Source: Thermoplasmata archaeon
GTDB lineage: Archaea; Thermoplasmatota; Thermoplasmata; Methanomassiliicoccales; Methanomethylophilaceae
Direction: 5' to 3'
Length of the DNA: 64,000 nt
Assembly (NCBI GenBank): GCA_015063245.1
Contig: SUSV01000002.1
Span: 124,001 to 188,000 of the forward strand
Positions 37,452 through 45,690 of the stretch are shown here, piece by piece. A program made the translations under genes and the position numbers. The first letter of the stretch is position 1; each line of letters opens with the position of its first letter. The notes beneath the pieces were generated by a model that saw only the letters and a program-made list of their open reading frames with translations, ran no database searches and was not told where the DNA came from.

Positions 37452-37712
37452 TCAGCTGATGCGTTTGACTTTAACATCGCCCTGTGCCTTGGGAGCGGAT
37501 ACCATGACCTCGTTGGCGATCGCCTCTGCCTTGTCCTCGTCGCAGTCGATGATGAACCTCCCGTTTACCATGAGCGCAGCCCCGTTGACCCCGGGCTGCT
37601 TCTGGATATGGAGTTCCAGCTTGTCCGCGCATTCCTGACAGGTCAATCCGGTGACGAAGAAGAGCATCCTCATGCGGTCCGGATGGATGCCATGCGATAA
37701 AAGATGATTCAT
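37452..37712 (-). CDS. HMA-domain heavy-metal chaperone-like protein
   Basis: 86 aa from the ATG at 37712; shorter starts at 37673 and 37667 would remove the unusual MNHLLSHGIHPDR leader and leave a standard domain of about 70 aa. FFVTGLTCQECADKLELHI matches the HMA fold (GMxCxxC) with both metal-binding cysteines, although Met is Leu. It resembles CopZ/Atx1-like carriers that hand Cu(I) to P1B-ATPases. It lies upstream of csoR on the same strand, completing a copper module. Confidence 0.8.
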   Translation of the reverse strand: MNHLLSHGIHPDRMRMLFFVTGLTCQECADKLELHIQKQPGVNGAALMVNGRFIIDCDEDKAEAIANEVMVSAPKAQGDVKVKRIS

Positions 37713-37730
37713 TCGGCGGGAGGGAGCCTG

Positions 37731-37738
37731 TTATATCC
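37731..37738. promoter_or_regulatory. TATA element between the HMA gene and the MBL gene
   Basis: TTATATCC is about 25 bp before the ATG at 37760. Read on the other strand it lies about 20 bp before the HMA start at 37712, so it may serve one or both. The surrounding GCCTGTTATATC recurs before the TraB-like gene (41914-41925). Confidence 0.45.
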
Positions 37739-37759
37739 TAGTAACAGATATTTCGGAAT

Positions 37760-38338
37760 ATGATTCAGTTGGACATCCTGGCTGTCGGGAATCTCGAACG
37801 CGATGAGGACGGAAACATCCTGAAAGCGGATTCCACCAGCGTGCTCATCCGCACACCCAAGCACTGTATCGTGGTGGATCCCAGCACGAAGTACATGAGG
37901 CCGTTCCTGAAGACCTCGTTCAAGCAGATCGGGGTGTTCGTGAAGGATGTCGACACGGTAGTCCTGACCCATACCCATAGCGATCACATCGAGAACCTGG
38001 ACATGTTCCCCAAGGCCAAGGTGTACGTCCACAGCGGGGCTTCGCAGGAGATAAAGGGTGCGACGGTGGTCGAGGATGAGGAATTCGAGCTGTGCGAAGG
38101 GGTGAGGCTCGTCCATACCCCCGGCCATTGCGACGAGGAGATGTCCGTGTTCGTGGAGGCCGATAGGAGGTATGTGATCGCAGGGGACACCATCCCGCTC
38201 GAGGACAACTTCTTCAAGAACATCCCTCCGAGGCTCAGTAACGATCCCGAGCTCGCATTGAAAAGTATTAAGAAGATTAGGGACTACGCTGATGTGATAG
38301 TACCGGGACACGGATTCCCGTTCATGACGGAACAGTGA
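37760..38338 (+). CDS. Metallo-beta-lactamase fold hydrolase
   Basis: 192 aa. The metal-binding motif THTHSDHIEN (HxHxDH) is near residue 72, with later ligands in HTPGHCDE, AGDTI and PGHGFP. This set gives a dinuclear metal site. The size and HTPGHCDEEMSVF segment resemble the small MBLAC1-like hydrolases; substrate unknown. The start is set by the TATA box 25 bp upstream, giving a leaderless mRNA. It overlaps or abuts the next gene and is probably co-transcribed with it. Confidence 0.85.
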   Translation: MIQLDILAVGNLERDEDGNILKADSTSVLIRTPKHCIVVDPSTKYMRPFLKTSFKQIGVFVKDVDTVVLTHTHSDHIENLDMFPKAKVYVHSGASQEIKGATVVEDEEFELCEGVRLVHTPGHCDEEMSVFVEADRRYVIAGDTIPLEDNFFKNIPPRLSNDPELALKSIKKIRDYADVIVPGHGFPFMTEQ

Positions 38339-38343
38339 TTGAG

Positions 38344-39024
38344 ATGTTGAAGAGAGAGATGCCGGCGACGATCTATTTCGATTGTCCTGACTGCGATGAC
38401 GAGACCGAGCACGAGATCCTCAAGGGAAGGATGGGCAAGGCCAGCATCGAGGGTACATTCAGGTGCACCGTGTGCAACCGCATCTCATCGGAGACCATCA
38501 AGATCCCGGAGCTCATCGAGGTGCCAGTCGTGTTCAGCGACGGGGAGGTCTCGGAGACCACCAGGACCACCATAGAGAGTAACGACATCATCCAGGAGGA
38601 GGATGAGTTCTTCCTCGATGACGGAAGGAGGGTGTGCGTCACGCACATCGACACATTGGACGGCAAGCTCAGGAAGAAGACCATCGCCACAAATGTCAGG
38701 AAGCTCTGGGTCAAGCAGTTCGACATCCTCTCGATCAAGGTCTCGGTCAACGACGACGATCATACATATTCCCTCAGAGTGGAGGCAGAGCCAGACGACG
38801 AATTCGTGGTGGGGACTCAGCTCTCATTCGAGGATTTCGACTGCCTCATCCATGCCATCAAGACCAAGCACAGTTTAGTTAAGAAGGGTGCGGCAGAGGC
38901 GAGGGACATCACCAGGATCTACGGCAAGTACAGGAAGAAGAGGTACGAGGTCCTGGATTTCGATGATGACGACGACCTCGGGGAATTCGACGAGGACGAT
39001 TACATCATCGACGATGACGAATGA
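38344..39024 (+). CDS. HVO_0476-family zinc-finger protein
   Basis: About 226 aa; the ATG at 38344 is preferred, with GTG 38335 and ATG 38359 possible. The N-terminal zinc ribbon has CPDC and CTVC (residues about 14-46) with TEHEIL between, a pattern of an archaeal family named after the Haloferax protein HVO_0476. A beta-rich middle (residues 55-145) follows, and the C terminus is very acidic (DFDDDDDLGEFDEDDYI). The role is unknown; nucleic-acid or protein binding is likely from the ribbon. Confidence 0.7.
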   Translation: MLKREMPATIYFDCPDCDDETEHEILKGRMGKASIEGTFRCTVCNRISSETIKIPELIEVPVVFSDGEVSETTRTTIESNDIIQEEDEFFLDDGRRVCVTHIDTLDGKLRKKTIATNVRKLWVKQFDILSIKVSVNDDDHTYSLRVEAEPDDEFVVGTQLSFEDFDCLIHAIKTKHSLVKKGAAEARDITRIYGKYRKKRYEVLDFDDDDDLGEFDEDDYIIDDDE

Positions 39025-39068
39025 TGCCAGAAATCATTCGTTGGGTATAGTCGTGCTGACCGTCAGCT

Positions 39069-39078
39069 TTTATATAAA
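39069..39078 (+). promoter_or_regulatory. TATA box of the acyl-CoA synthetase
   Basis: TTTATATAAA about 28 bp before the ATG at 39103; leaderless spacing. Confidence 0.55.
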
Positions 39079-39102
39079 GAGCCTTTACGGTTGTCCGAGA
39101 GT

Positions 39103-40824
39103 ATGATAGCTAGCGCTGGTATTGAGATACCTGACCTCTCGTTGTACGATGTTCTCAGGAAAACGGCATCAGAATACCCCAACAACGTTGCTTACGATTA
39201 TTTGGGTCACCAGGACACCTACACGCAGTTCCTGCAGCAGGTAGACGATATGTCGCTCCGCTTCAGGAAGATGGGAATCCTCAGAGGCGACAAGGTCGCG
39301 ATCTGTCTGCCCAACTGCCCTCAGGCCATGGTCTCCATCTATGCCCTGAACAGGCTCGGAGCAATATCAGTCATGGTCCACCCGCTCTCATCCAGCAATG
39401 AGATCGAGTACTACATCAAGGACTCGAAATGCAAGATGGCTATCACGCTCGGAAAGTTCGTCGATAACTTCCCGAAGATCGGTTCGATAGAGGGATTCCA
39501 GACTCTCATTGTCACATCCCCCGTCGATATGATGCCCAGTCTCAGCGGCGCTATCGCTCAGATGTTCTACAAGGATGCCAGGATGCCCAAGGGAAAGCTC
39601 GGCTTCGGTATGGTCCGCTGGAAGAAGATCATGTGGGAGAACACCACGCACGTCTCCAAGGAGATGCCCTATGTCTCCGCCGACGAGCCTGCGGTCATCC
39701 TCTACACAGGCGGTACCACGGGAAAGAACAAGGGTGCCGTCCACACCAGCAGGTCGTTCAACGTCACAGCATACGGAATGATCGAGCTCTCAGGAATCTA
39801 CGGAACAGGAATCAGCATGCTCGCGGAGATGCCCATGTTCCATGGTTTCGGACTCTGTACATGCGTTCACCTCCCGATCTGCATCGGTCTGAAGGTCATC
39901 CTCATACCTACGTTCACACTCGACTCTCTCTGTAAGACCATCGTCAAGGAGAAAGTCAACTTCATGGCAGGAGTGCCGACCCTCTATGAGAAGATGGTCG
40001 ACAACAAGTACCTCGCCAAAGCGGATCTCTCGTTCCTCAAGGGAATCTTCTGCGGAGGAGACACGATGCCCGTCGAGAGCAAGGAGAGGATCGATTCGTT
40101 CCTCGCAGCGCACGGATGCCAGGTGAAGGTCAGGGTCGGATTCGGATGTACCGAATGCCTCACCGCGACCGCCATCACCCCCAGGGACGAGGAGCGCCCC
40201 GGAAGCGTCGGAGTCCCCATCCCGGGAATCAAGTACATGATCACCGACCTCGGAACAGTCAAGGAGCTTCCCGACGGAGAGGTCGGAGAGATCTGCATCA
40301 ACGGTCCCGCTCTCATGGAATGCTATTACAACCACCCGGATGAGACCGCGGATGTCCTCAGGGTCCACGAGGACGGAGAGGTATGGCTGCACACCGGCGA
40401 TGTCGGAATGATCGTCGACGGTTTCATCTACTTCAAGAACAGGGTGAAGAGGATCATCATCACCTCGGGATACAACGTCTTCCCGTCGCAGATCGAGGAG
40501 ATCCTCAGCAGGCACCCCTTGGTCGATTCATCATGCGTCATCGGGGTCCCCGATGCGCTCAGGGGTTCCAAGGTCAAGGCCATCATCGTTCTCAGGAAAG
40601 GGGTCGAGAGGTCGCAGGAGACCGTCAGCTCCATCCACAACTTCGTCAAGGAGAACATCAGCGCGTACGCCAAGCCTAGGGAGTACGAGTTCGTCGACAC
40701 GCTTCCCAAGACCAAACTGGGAAAGGTCGATTACAGGAAGCTCGAGGACGAGGAAGAGGAGAAGATCCACGAGAAGGAGGAAGCTGCGGCTTCCGAGCAT
40801 GCCCAGGCCGAGACTCAGTCCTGA
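39103..40824 (+). CDS. AMP-forming acyl-CoA synthetase (ANL superfamily)
   Basis: 573 aa. Activates a carboxylic acid with ATP and CoA. The P-loop-like YTGGTTGKNKGAV (about residue 205), GFGCTECLTAT, the hinge-region HTGDVG, and the C-terminal catalytic lysine in PKTKLGKVDYRK are all present. The acyl chain cannot be told from sequence, though the layout is closest to medium/long-chain enzymes. The last 30 residues are a charged Glu/Lys/Ala tail. The gene end overlaps the convergent phosphatase gene by 10 bp. Such enzymes are unusual in energy-limited methanogens and may have come from gut bacteria; base composition is typical of the window. Confidence 0.88.
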   Translation: MIASAGIEIPDLSLYDVLRKTASEYPNNVAYDYLGHQDTYTQFLQQVDDMSLRFRKMGILRGDKVAICLPNCPQAMVSIYALNRLGAISVMVHPLSSSNEIEYYIKDSKCKMAITLGKFVDNFPKIGSIEGFQTLIVTSPVDMMPSLSGAIAQMFYKDARMPKGKLGFGMVRWKKIMWENTTHVSKEMPYVSADEPAVILYTGGTTGKNKGAVHTSRSFNVTAYGMIELSGIYGTGISMLAEMPMFHGFGLCTCVHLPICIGLKVILIPTFTLDSLCKTIVKEKVNFMAGVPTLYEKMVDNKYLAKADLSFLKGIFCGGDTMPVESKERIDSFLAAHGCQVKVRVGFGCTECLTATAITPRDEERPGSVGVPIPGIKYMITDLGTVKELPDGEVGEICINGPALMECYYNHPDETADVLRVHEDGEVWLHTGDVGMIVDGFIYFKNRVKRIIITSGYNVFPSQIEEILSRHPLVDSSCVIGVPDALRGSKVKAIIVLRKGVERSQETVSSIHNFVKENISAYAKPREYEFVDTLPKTKLGKVDYRKLEDEEEEKIHEKEEAAASEHAQAETQS

Positions 40825-41465
40825 AGGATGTAATCCAGCACGTCTGCGATATTATCGGATACCACAGTATACGTGGCGGCATCGCTTGTATAGGGGTCTG
40901 TCGGATTGAATGCGATGGACATCCCCGAATTCTTGAACATCGGGATGTCTGTGAACGAGTTGCCGATCGATACCGTCCTCTCGGGCACCGTCTTGTATTT
41001 CTCTATGAACTGACGGACATTGATACCCTTGTCCCTGAGGTCCACCACGAGCTTCCCCTCGCCGGTCAGCGTGCCGTCGGGGTGGGTGCAGATCTCATCA
41101 GCCGCGAAATCGTCGAATCCGAACTCGTTCTTGATGAGCTGGGCGGCCTTATCGATCCCTCCGCTGACGATAACACACCGGATGCCGTTGTCCTGCAGGC
41201 AGGCCACGGTCTCCTGGATGCCTCCGATCAGGGGCATGTCCTGGAAAAGCTTGGCGATCTCATCGATGGTCACATCCGGCTTCTTGGCGGTCCAGAGGGC
41301 GATGTCCCTTCTCATGAACTCCGACTCATCGATCTCCCCGTTGCAGTATGCCTGGTAAGCAGGCTCGTTGTCCACCTCGAAGCACTGGTGAACCCAGCAC
41401 CACGAGCTTCTGAGCTTGGTGAGAACGCCATCCATATCAAAGCAGACGAGATCGTATTTTCCCAT
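40815..41465 (-). CDS. HAD-family phosphatase, phosphoserine phosphatase-like
   Basis: 216 aa. Motif I CFDMDGVLT (nucleophile and acid Asp), motif II VIVSGGIDKAAQL, and motif III-IV in GNSFTDIPMF. The helical cap (residues about 20-80) is of the C1 type as in SerB. It may hydrolyse phosphoserine, but the substrate is not settled by the motifs, and the WCWVHQCF cap differs from typical SerB. Ends overlap the convergent acyl-CoA synthetase. Confidence 0.8.
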   Translation of the reverse strand: MGKYDLVCFDMDGVLTKLRSSWCWVHQCFEVDNEPAYQAYCNGEIDESEFMRRDIALWTAKKPDVTIDEIAKLFQDMPLIGGIQETVACLQDNGIRCVIVSGGIDKAAQLIKNEFGFDDFAADEICTHPDGTLTGEGKLVVDLRDKGINVRQFIEKYKTVPERTVSIGNSFTDIPMFKNSGMSIAFNPTDPYTSDAATYTVVSDNIADVLDYILQD

Positions 41466-41514
41466 CGGAGATCACATCACGGGGTGGAGATAATACAGGA
41501 CAGATAAAAATGAT

Positions 41515-41796
41515 TCAAGGCTTCCTGTGCTTCTCCTCGAATTCCTTCTTGTGCTGTTCCTGGAGGAAGGTCTTGTAACGTTCGGCCTTGGACATCGATC
41601 TCTCGACTATGACCGCATAGATTATGACGACGATGAACAGACTGCTTGACATCACCGAGCTTAGGATGATCATGCTGTCCTCGCTGATGTCGCCGTTACT
41701 GAATGACCAGACGATCCAAACGATCGATATCATGAGCGCTGCCACTAGGATTATCACGATGGCGGTAACTGCCCTGTCCTTCTCCTCAGCGTTCAT
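41515..41796 (-). CDS. Small two-helix membrane protein
   Basis: 93 aa from the ATG at 41796 (GTG at 41805 also in frame). Two transmembrane segments, AVTAIVIILVAALMISIVWIV and MIILSSVMSSSLFIVVIIYAVIV, then a charged C-terminal helix rich in Lys, Glu and Gln. A TATA-like TATAAT (reverse strand, near 41814-41820) precedes it. I recognise no family. Confidence 0.6.
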   Translation of the reverse strand: MNAEEKDRAVTAIVIILVAALMISIVWIVWSFSNGDISEDSMIILSSVMSSSLFIVVIIYAVIVERSMSKAERYKTFLQEQHKKEFEEKHRKP

Positions 41797-41917
41797 GAAT
41801 GTCACTTGGATTATAGTTCCAACTCATAACGTCTATGGTAAATATAGTTGAGCATCGGGGCAGGATAGGCAAATAGCCAGGTGGCAAGAACACACTTGCG
41901 GCATTACTCCCAAGCCT

Positions 41918-41925
41918 GTTATATC
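41918..41925 (+). promoter_or_regulatory. TATA box of the TraB-like gene
   Basis: GTTATATC about 25 bp before the ATG at 41946, preceded by the same GCCT as the element at 37727-37738. Confidence 0.5.
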
Positions 41926-41945
41926 TGGTAGCCGTTGTACTGAAC

Positions 41946-42659
41946 ATGATCACCATCGTCGGTACGGGTCACGTTTTCAATCTGGCCGAACCAGTGTCCT
42001 TCATAGTGAAGAATACCTGGCCAGATGCCGTACTGATCGAGCTGGACAAGGGCCGTTACGAGGCCATGATGAACGACTACAACGGCGTGAAGCCCAAGCA
42101 GGAACAGCAGATGTCCACTATCTACCAGAACACCGCCAGATACCAGCAGAAGATGTCGGAGCAGAACGGCAGCAGGCTGGGCGGGGAGTTCCTTGCAGCG
42201 GTCAACACCGGAAAGCTCCTCAATGCCGCGATCATCCCCATCGACACCGATGCGATGCGCGTTATGAATGAGATGTGGGATGAGATGTCGTTCTCGGAGA
42301 GGACAAGGTACAGGCTGTCCAGCTTCCGCGATTCCTTCGGCGGGATCAGGAAGGTCGAGTCAACCCACAAGAAGTTCGCCGCCAACGAGGGCGATTACAT
42401 CGAGGACATGAGGAGGCGCTATCCTACATTGGTCAGGAAGCTGATCGACGAGAGGAACGTCTACATGGCCGAGCAGATAAACGCTTTATCGGAAACATAC
42501 CATAACATGGTGGTAGTCGTCGGGGATGCCCATGTCGAGGGCATCTGCGCGCTTCTCAAGGACGAGCATGTCAGGAAGATCAGGCTCAGCGACATCATGG
42601 ACCATGATAAGATGACGAAGATCCGCCAGATGATATGGGACGGGAGGGAGACACTATGA
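41946..42659 (+). CDS. TraB/PrgY-domain protein
   Basis: 237 aa. The N-terminal ITIVGTGHVFNLAEP with later VLIELDKGRYEAM and the C-terminal VVVVGDAHVEGI are the paired GxxH motifs of the TraB/PrgY/GumN family, a fold suggested to be hydrolytic but poorly characterised. Unlike many archaeal members it has no C-terminal membrane helices. It overlaps thyX by 4 bp and begins a three-gene unit, TraB-like, thyX, msrA. Confidence 0.75.
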   Translation: MITIVGTGHVFNLAEPVSFIVKNTWPDAVLIELDKGRYEAMMNDYNGVKPKQEQQMSTIYQNTARYQQKMSEQNGSRLGGEFLAAVNTGKLLNAAIIPIDTDAMRVMNEMWDEMSFSERTRYRLSSFRDSFGGIRKVESTHKKFAANEGDYIEDMRRRYPTLVRKLIDERNVYMAEQINALSETYHNMVVVVGDAHVEGICALLKDEHVRKIRLSDIMDHDKMTKIRQMIWDGRETL

Positions 42660-43315
42660 AGGTCAAGTTATTGGCACACACACCGGACGCAGATAGGATA
42701 TGCGCCGCAGCAGGCAACTCCTGCTATTCCGAAAGGCCGTCGTTCGAGATCGTCGAGGACATCGATCCCGAGAAGACCCTGTCGAGGATAGTCGGCATGG
42801 GGCACCATTCGGTCATCGAGCATGCGGTCTTCACCTTCTCCGTCGAGGGTGTCTCCAGAGCCTTGACCCATCAGCTCGTCAGGCATAGGATCGCATCATT
42901 CTCGCAGCAGAGCCAGAGGTACGTTTCCATGGATAAGGCGGACTATGTCACCCCGCATACCGTAGAGGACAACAAGGACGCCTTGGAGCTCTTCGATTCG
43001 GTCATGGACAGCATCTGGGATGCATACAAGAAACTGGAGGAGATGGGAATCCCCGCGGAGGATGCGAGATACCTTCTTCCCAACGGTTGCACCACCAACA
43101 TAACCATCACCATGAATGCCCGCGAGCTGCTCCATTTCTTCTCGTTGCGCAGCTGCAACAGGGCCCAGTGGGAGATCAGGGAGATGTCCGATCAGATGCT
43201 CAGGATCTGCAAGGAGGTGTCTCCGATCATCTTCAAGAACGCAGGACCGCCCTGCCTCAGGGGACCTTGTCCCGAAGGCAAGAAGACCTGCGGGAAGCCC
43301 CGCAAGGACCTATGA
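42656..43315 (+). CDS. thyX: Flavin-dependent thymidylate synthase
   Basis: 219 aa. Makes dTMP from dUMP with methylene-tetrahydrofolate or a related one-carbon carrier, and FAD. The ThyX signature RHRIASFSQQSQRY (RHRxxSxxxxSxR) is near residue 78, and GHHSVIEHAVFTF and the C-terminal LRSCNRAQWEIREM are typical. The tail is Cys-rich (CLRGPCPEGKKTC), possibly metal-binding. GGGAGGGAG just upstream of the ATG at 42656 is a strong Shine-Dalgarno. It overlaps both neighbours by 4 bp. Confidence 0.95.
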   Translation: MKVKLLAHTPDADRICAAAGNSCYSERPSFEIVEDIDPEKTLSRIVGMGHHSVIEHAVFTFSVEGVSRALTHQLVRHRIASFSQQSQRYVSMDKADYVTPHTVEDNKDALELFDSVMDSIWDAYKKLEEMGIPAEDARYLLPNGCTTNITITMNARELLHFFSLRSCNRAQWEIREMSDQMLRICKEVSPIIFKNAGPPCLRGPCPEGKKTCGKPRKDL

Positions 43316-43815
43316 GCGAGATCTATCTCGCAGGAGGGTGCTTCTGGGGCACCCAGAAGGCGATGTCCCTGCTGAAGGGGGTTCTGTCGACCGAATGCGG
43401 TTACGCCAACGGCGACCCGCACTTCATCCCGGATTATATGCTGGTCTGCTCGGGCAGGTTCGGCTATGCGGAAGCAGTCAAGGTCGTCTACGATGAGAAC
43501 GTCATAGGGTTGGACAGACTGCTCTCGGCATTCTTCATGACGATCGATCCGACACAATCCGACGGACAGGGGAACGATAAGGGCATACAGTATCGCACAG
43601 GGATCTATTGGACGGATGAGGTCACGGGGATGAAGGCCACCGCCATCGTGTCGGTCCTGTCTCAGCAGTATCCCGAGTTCCATACCGAACTGCTGCCGCT
43701 CTCCAACTTCACTCCCGCAGAGGAGCACCATCAGGATTATCTCGACAAGAATCCGAACGGGTATTGCCATATCTCCTCAGCGGTGCTGAACGAGATAAAG
43801 GATAGATTTAATTGA
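43312..43815 (+). CDS. msrA: Peptide methionine-S-sulfoxide reductase
   Basis: 167 aa. Repairs oxidised methionine. The catalytic cysteine is in AGGCFWGTQ (about residue 10), and the family stretches QYRTGIYW, PAEEHHQDYL and NPNGYCHI are present. The start overlaps the thyX stop by 4 bp. Protection against oxygen or bile stress fits a gut anaerobe, which is inference. Confidence 0.95.
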   Translation: MSEIYLAGGCFWGTQKAMSLLKGVLSTECGYANGDPHFIPDYMLVCSGRFGYAEAVKVVYDENVIGLDRLLSAFFMTIDPTQSDGQGNDKGIQYRTGIYWTDEVTGMKATAIVSVLSQQYPEFHTELLPLSNFTPAEEHHQDYLDKNPNGYCHISSAVLNEIKDRFN

Positions 43816-43819
43816 AAAG

Positions 43820-43852
43820 AGGGGTGCGAACCCCTGGTTTGAGGCGGGGTTC
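43820..43852. terminator. Overlapping alternative hairpins after msrA
   Basis: AGGGGT, loop GCGA, ACCCCT (43820-43835), and, exclusive with it, GAACCCC (43828-43834) with GGGGTTC (43846-43852). The pair lies between convergent genes, so each strand may use a different hairpin to terminate. Confidence 0.5.
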
Positions 43853-44066
43853 AGACGCGCTTGTTATCCTCGATGCTCTCTATAAGGTCATCGGGGATGA
43901 TCGGTTTGCCTTCTGCCTTCCTCTTCATGTGTCCGCCGGGACCGCCGCGTGCGATCCTGGCCTTCTCTATGCATTCCGGATTATCGCACACGAAGGCTGC
44001 ATAGATCACATTCTTGCAGGGTCCACCGCAGAATTCGCATGTGTAGTCTTCCAGATTGAGTGACAT
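43851..44066 (-). CDS. Small zinc-binding protein
   Basis: 71 aa. Two cysteine pairs, CEFCGGPC and CDNPEC (residues about 10-32), suggest a treble-clef or zinc-ribbon fold; then a basic, Gly-rich stretch and an acidic end. TATA-like TTTATACC on the minus strand (about 27 bp upstream) gives it its own leaderless promoter. No named family recognised. Confidence 0.65.
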   Translation of the reverse strand: MSLNLEDYTCEFCGGPCKNVIYAAFVCDNPECIEKARIARGGPGGHMKRKAEGKPIIPDDLIESIEDNKRV

Positions 44067-44106
44067 GATTCCAGGTATCGGGCAATCGGTATAAAAAATA
44101 AGGATT

Positions 44107-44133
44107 CCGGCCGTCCGTTCTCACGGAGGCCGG
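44107..44133 (-). terminator. Terminator of the beta-CASP nuclease gene
   Basis: CCGGCC plus TCCGT pair with ACGGA plus GGCCGG across a TCTC loop with one bulged base; on the minus strand a T-rich run follows, which also includes the TATA of the next gene. Confidence 0.6.
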
Positions 44134-44142
44134 TTTCAGGTT

Positions 44143-45381
44143 TCACATGTCGAGGTAGAATTCCTCGCCCGTGTTGGGCAGGATGACCTTGAAGTCTCCT
44201 TCGAGATCGGGCAGGAATGCCTCGCGTGCCTCGGAGTGCATGATGATCACGTTGTCGGGATCGCATGCCCTGATGAAGTCGACGATCTGCGAGTGGTCCG
44301 CGTGTGCGGAGAAGTCGTACTTCTGGAGCTCGCATGAGATCTTGGTGATCTCTCCGTCGATCTTGACGCATCCCTCCTCCATGAGCATCCTTCCGTTGGT
44401 GTCCTCCGCCTGGTATCCTACCAGGAGGATGGCGCTCTTGGGGTCGTCCTTGATGGCGTTGAGGTATCCGAGGACCGGTCCTCCGTCCAGCATTCCGCCG
44501 GTGGTGACGATGATCTCTCCTTTGATGGCCGAAAGCCTGGAGTTGGCGTTCCTTACCTCGTTGAACTTCCTCTTGGCCGCCTTGAGGTGCTTGACATCCC
44601 TGATGTACTCCGGATAGTCGAGGAACAGGCGTGTGACCGATCTTCCCATACCGTCGACCCACATCTCGTAGCCGAGGTTCCTGAGCAGGAGCATGATCTC
44701 CTGAGTCCTTCCCACTGCGAAGCAGGGGATGAGGACCTTTCCGCCGCGGTCGAGGACTTCCTCGATCTTGGCGATGAATGCCTCTTCGGTGTCCTTCCTG
44801 TTGGGGTGGTTGCGTCCTCCGTACGTTCCCTCGATGAAGAGGTTGGTACAGTCCGCAGGCCTTGCTCCGTTGACGAGCCTCTGGGCCTCCGTGTGGATGT
44901 CACCGGAGTAGATGGTCGTGACGTCCTTGTCGAATTGGAACATCGCTGCTCCGGGGATGTGTCCTGCGTCGAGCATGGTGACGTCGACGTGGTTGATGCT
45001 GATCTGGTCCTTGTAGGTCATCGGGACGACGGCCTTCATGGTCCTCTCGATATCTCCGGTCGTGTAGGGCTGAGGGTAATCCTCTGCTTTGGCTATCTTG
45101 AGCGTGTCGTACATCATGAGTTCCGCGATCTCTGCCGACAGGGGTGTCGTGAACAGGTCACATTCGTTCTTACCGCAGATCTGCGGGATCATCCCGCAGT
45201 GGTCCAGGTGAGAATGCGTGAGGAACGCATAGTCGATGCGGGGTGCGGGTAGGGGGTACTCCGGAGGTTTGGTAGGGCTCAGACCGTACTCGATGAGAGT
45301 GGTCATGCCGTCTCCCTCCATCGTCATTCCCATACGTCCGACCATGTCGGCACCGCCCAGGAATTTACATTTCATTTTCAT
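44143..45381 (-). CDS. Beta-CASP metallo-beta-lactamase ribonuclease (aCPSF2-like)
   Basis: 412 aa. The metallo-beta-lactamase motif THSHLDHCG (motif 2) is near residue 57, GDIHTEA gives motif 4, and the beta-CASP insertion ends with the RNA-specificity motifs AGHIPGA and SAHADHSQ. There are no N-terminal KH domains, so it is of the aCPSF2/RNase J-like class rather than aCPSF1. Such enzymes carry out 5'-3' exonucleolytic or endonucleolytic RNA processing. ATG starts at 45381 and 45375 are both possible. Its 5' region has several stem-loops. Confidence 0.88.
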   Translation of the reverse strand: MKMKCKFLGGADMVGRMGMTMEGDGMTTLIEYGLSPTKPPEYPLPAPRIDYAFLTHSHLDHCGMIPQICGKNECDLFTTPLSAEIAELMMYDTLKIAKAEDYPQPYTTGDIERTMKAVVPMTYKDQISINHVDVTMLDAGHIPGAAMFQFDKDVTTIYSGDIHTEAQRLVNGARPADCTNLFIEGTYGGRNHPNRKDTEEAFIAKIEEVLDRGGKVLIPCFAVGRTQEIMLLLRNLGYEMWVDGMGRSVTRLFLDYPEYIRDVKHLKAAKRKFNEVRNANSRLSAIKGEIIVTTGGMLDGGPVLGYLNAIKDDPKSAILLVGYQAEDTNGRMLMEEGCVKIDGEITKISCELQKYDFSAHADHSQIVDFIRACDPDNVIIMHSEAREAFLPDLEGDFKVILPNTGEEFYLDM

Positions 45382-45598
45382 GTGTTAGGCTCCTTTTCGT
45401 ATATTGCCTCCCGTCCGGGAGGACTTTGTGAAAGAAGGTCAGACCTTCCTTGACTGTGATGATGATACAGGGCTCCTCTGAACCCCATATTATAAGAGTG
45501 CTTTCTCCCTATCTAAGGATAGTATATAAAACCTTATAACGGAAAAACTGTCCAGCAATATAATCTCAAAAATGTCTGGCACATCCGATTGCACATGC

Positions 45599-45662
45599 TG
45601 GCTCATTGGTCAGATACGGTTTGCACATAATGAGCCACACATCCAAAAACGTCGCAAACCGT
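45599..45662. repeat. Two interleaved 9-bp inverted repeats (A-B-A'-B')
   Basis: A TGGCTCATT (45599-45607), B ACGGTTTGC (45616-45624), A' AATGAGCCA (45629-45637), B' GCAAACCGT (45654-45662). Both pairs are perfect. The order is that of a pseudoknot if transcribed; as DNA they are two overlapping palindromic sites. B' touches the TATA box of the next gene. TTGCACAT is also directly repeated (45589 and 45621). Confidence 0.75.
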
Positions 45663-45668
45663 TATATT
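45661..45668 (+). promoter_or_regulatory. TATA box of the acidic-linker membrane protein
   Basis: GTTATATT, about 26 bp before the ATG at 45691, next to the interleaved repeats. Confidence 0.5.
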
Positions 45669-45690
45669 CTTTAAAAACCTTCGATAACTC

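Larger units (their letters stand above)
45382..45690. other. 309-bp intergenic region with structured repeats
   Basis: No coding frame. Contents: CCTCCCG/CGGGAGG (45407-45422) and GAAGGTC/GACCTTC (about 45433-45447) inverted repeats, which would fold in the leader of the minus-strand nuclease gene; AT-rich TATA-like elements near 45488-45496 and 45517-45533; and the interleaved repeats at 45599-45662. It is the longest gap in the window and may hold an untranslated regulatory RNA, but I see no known RNA family. Confidence 0.5.
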
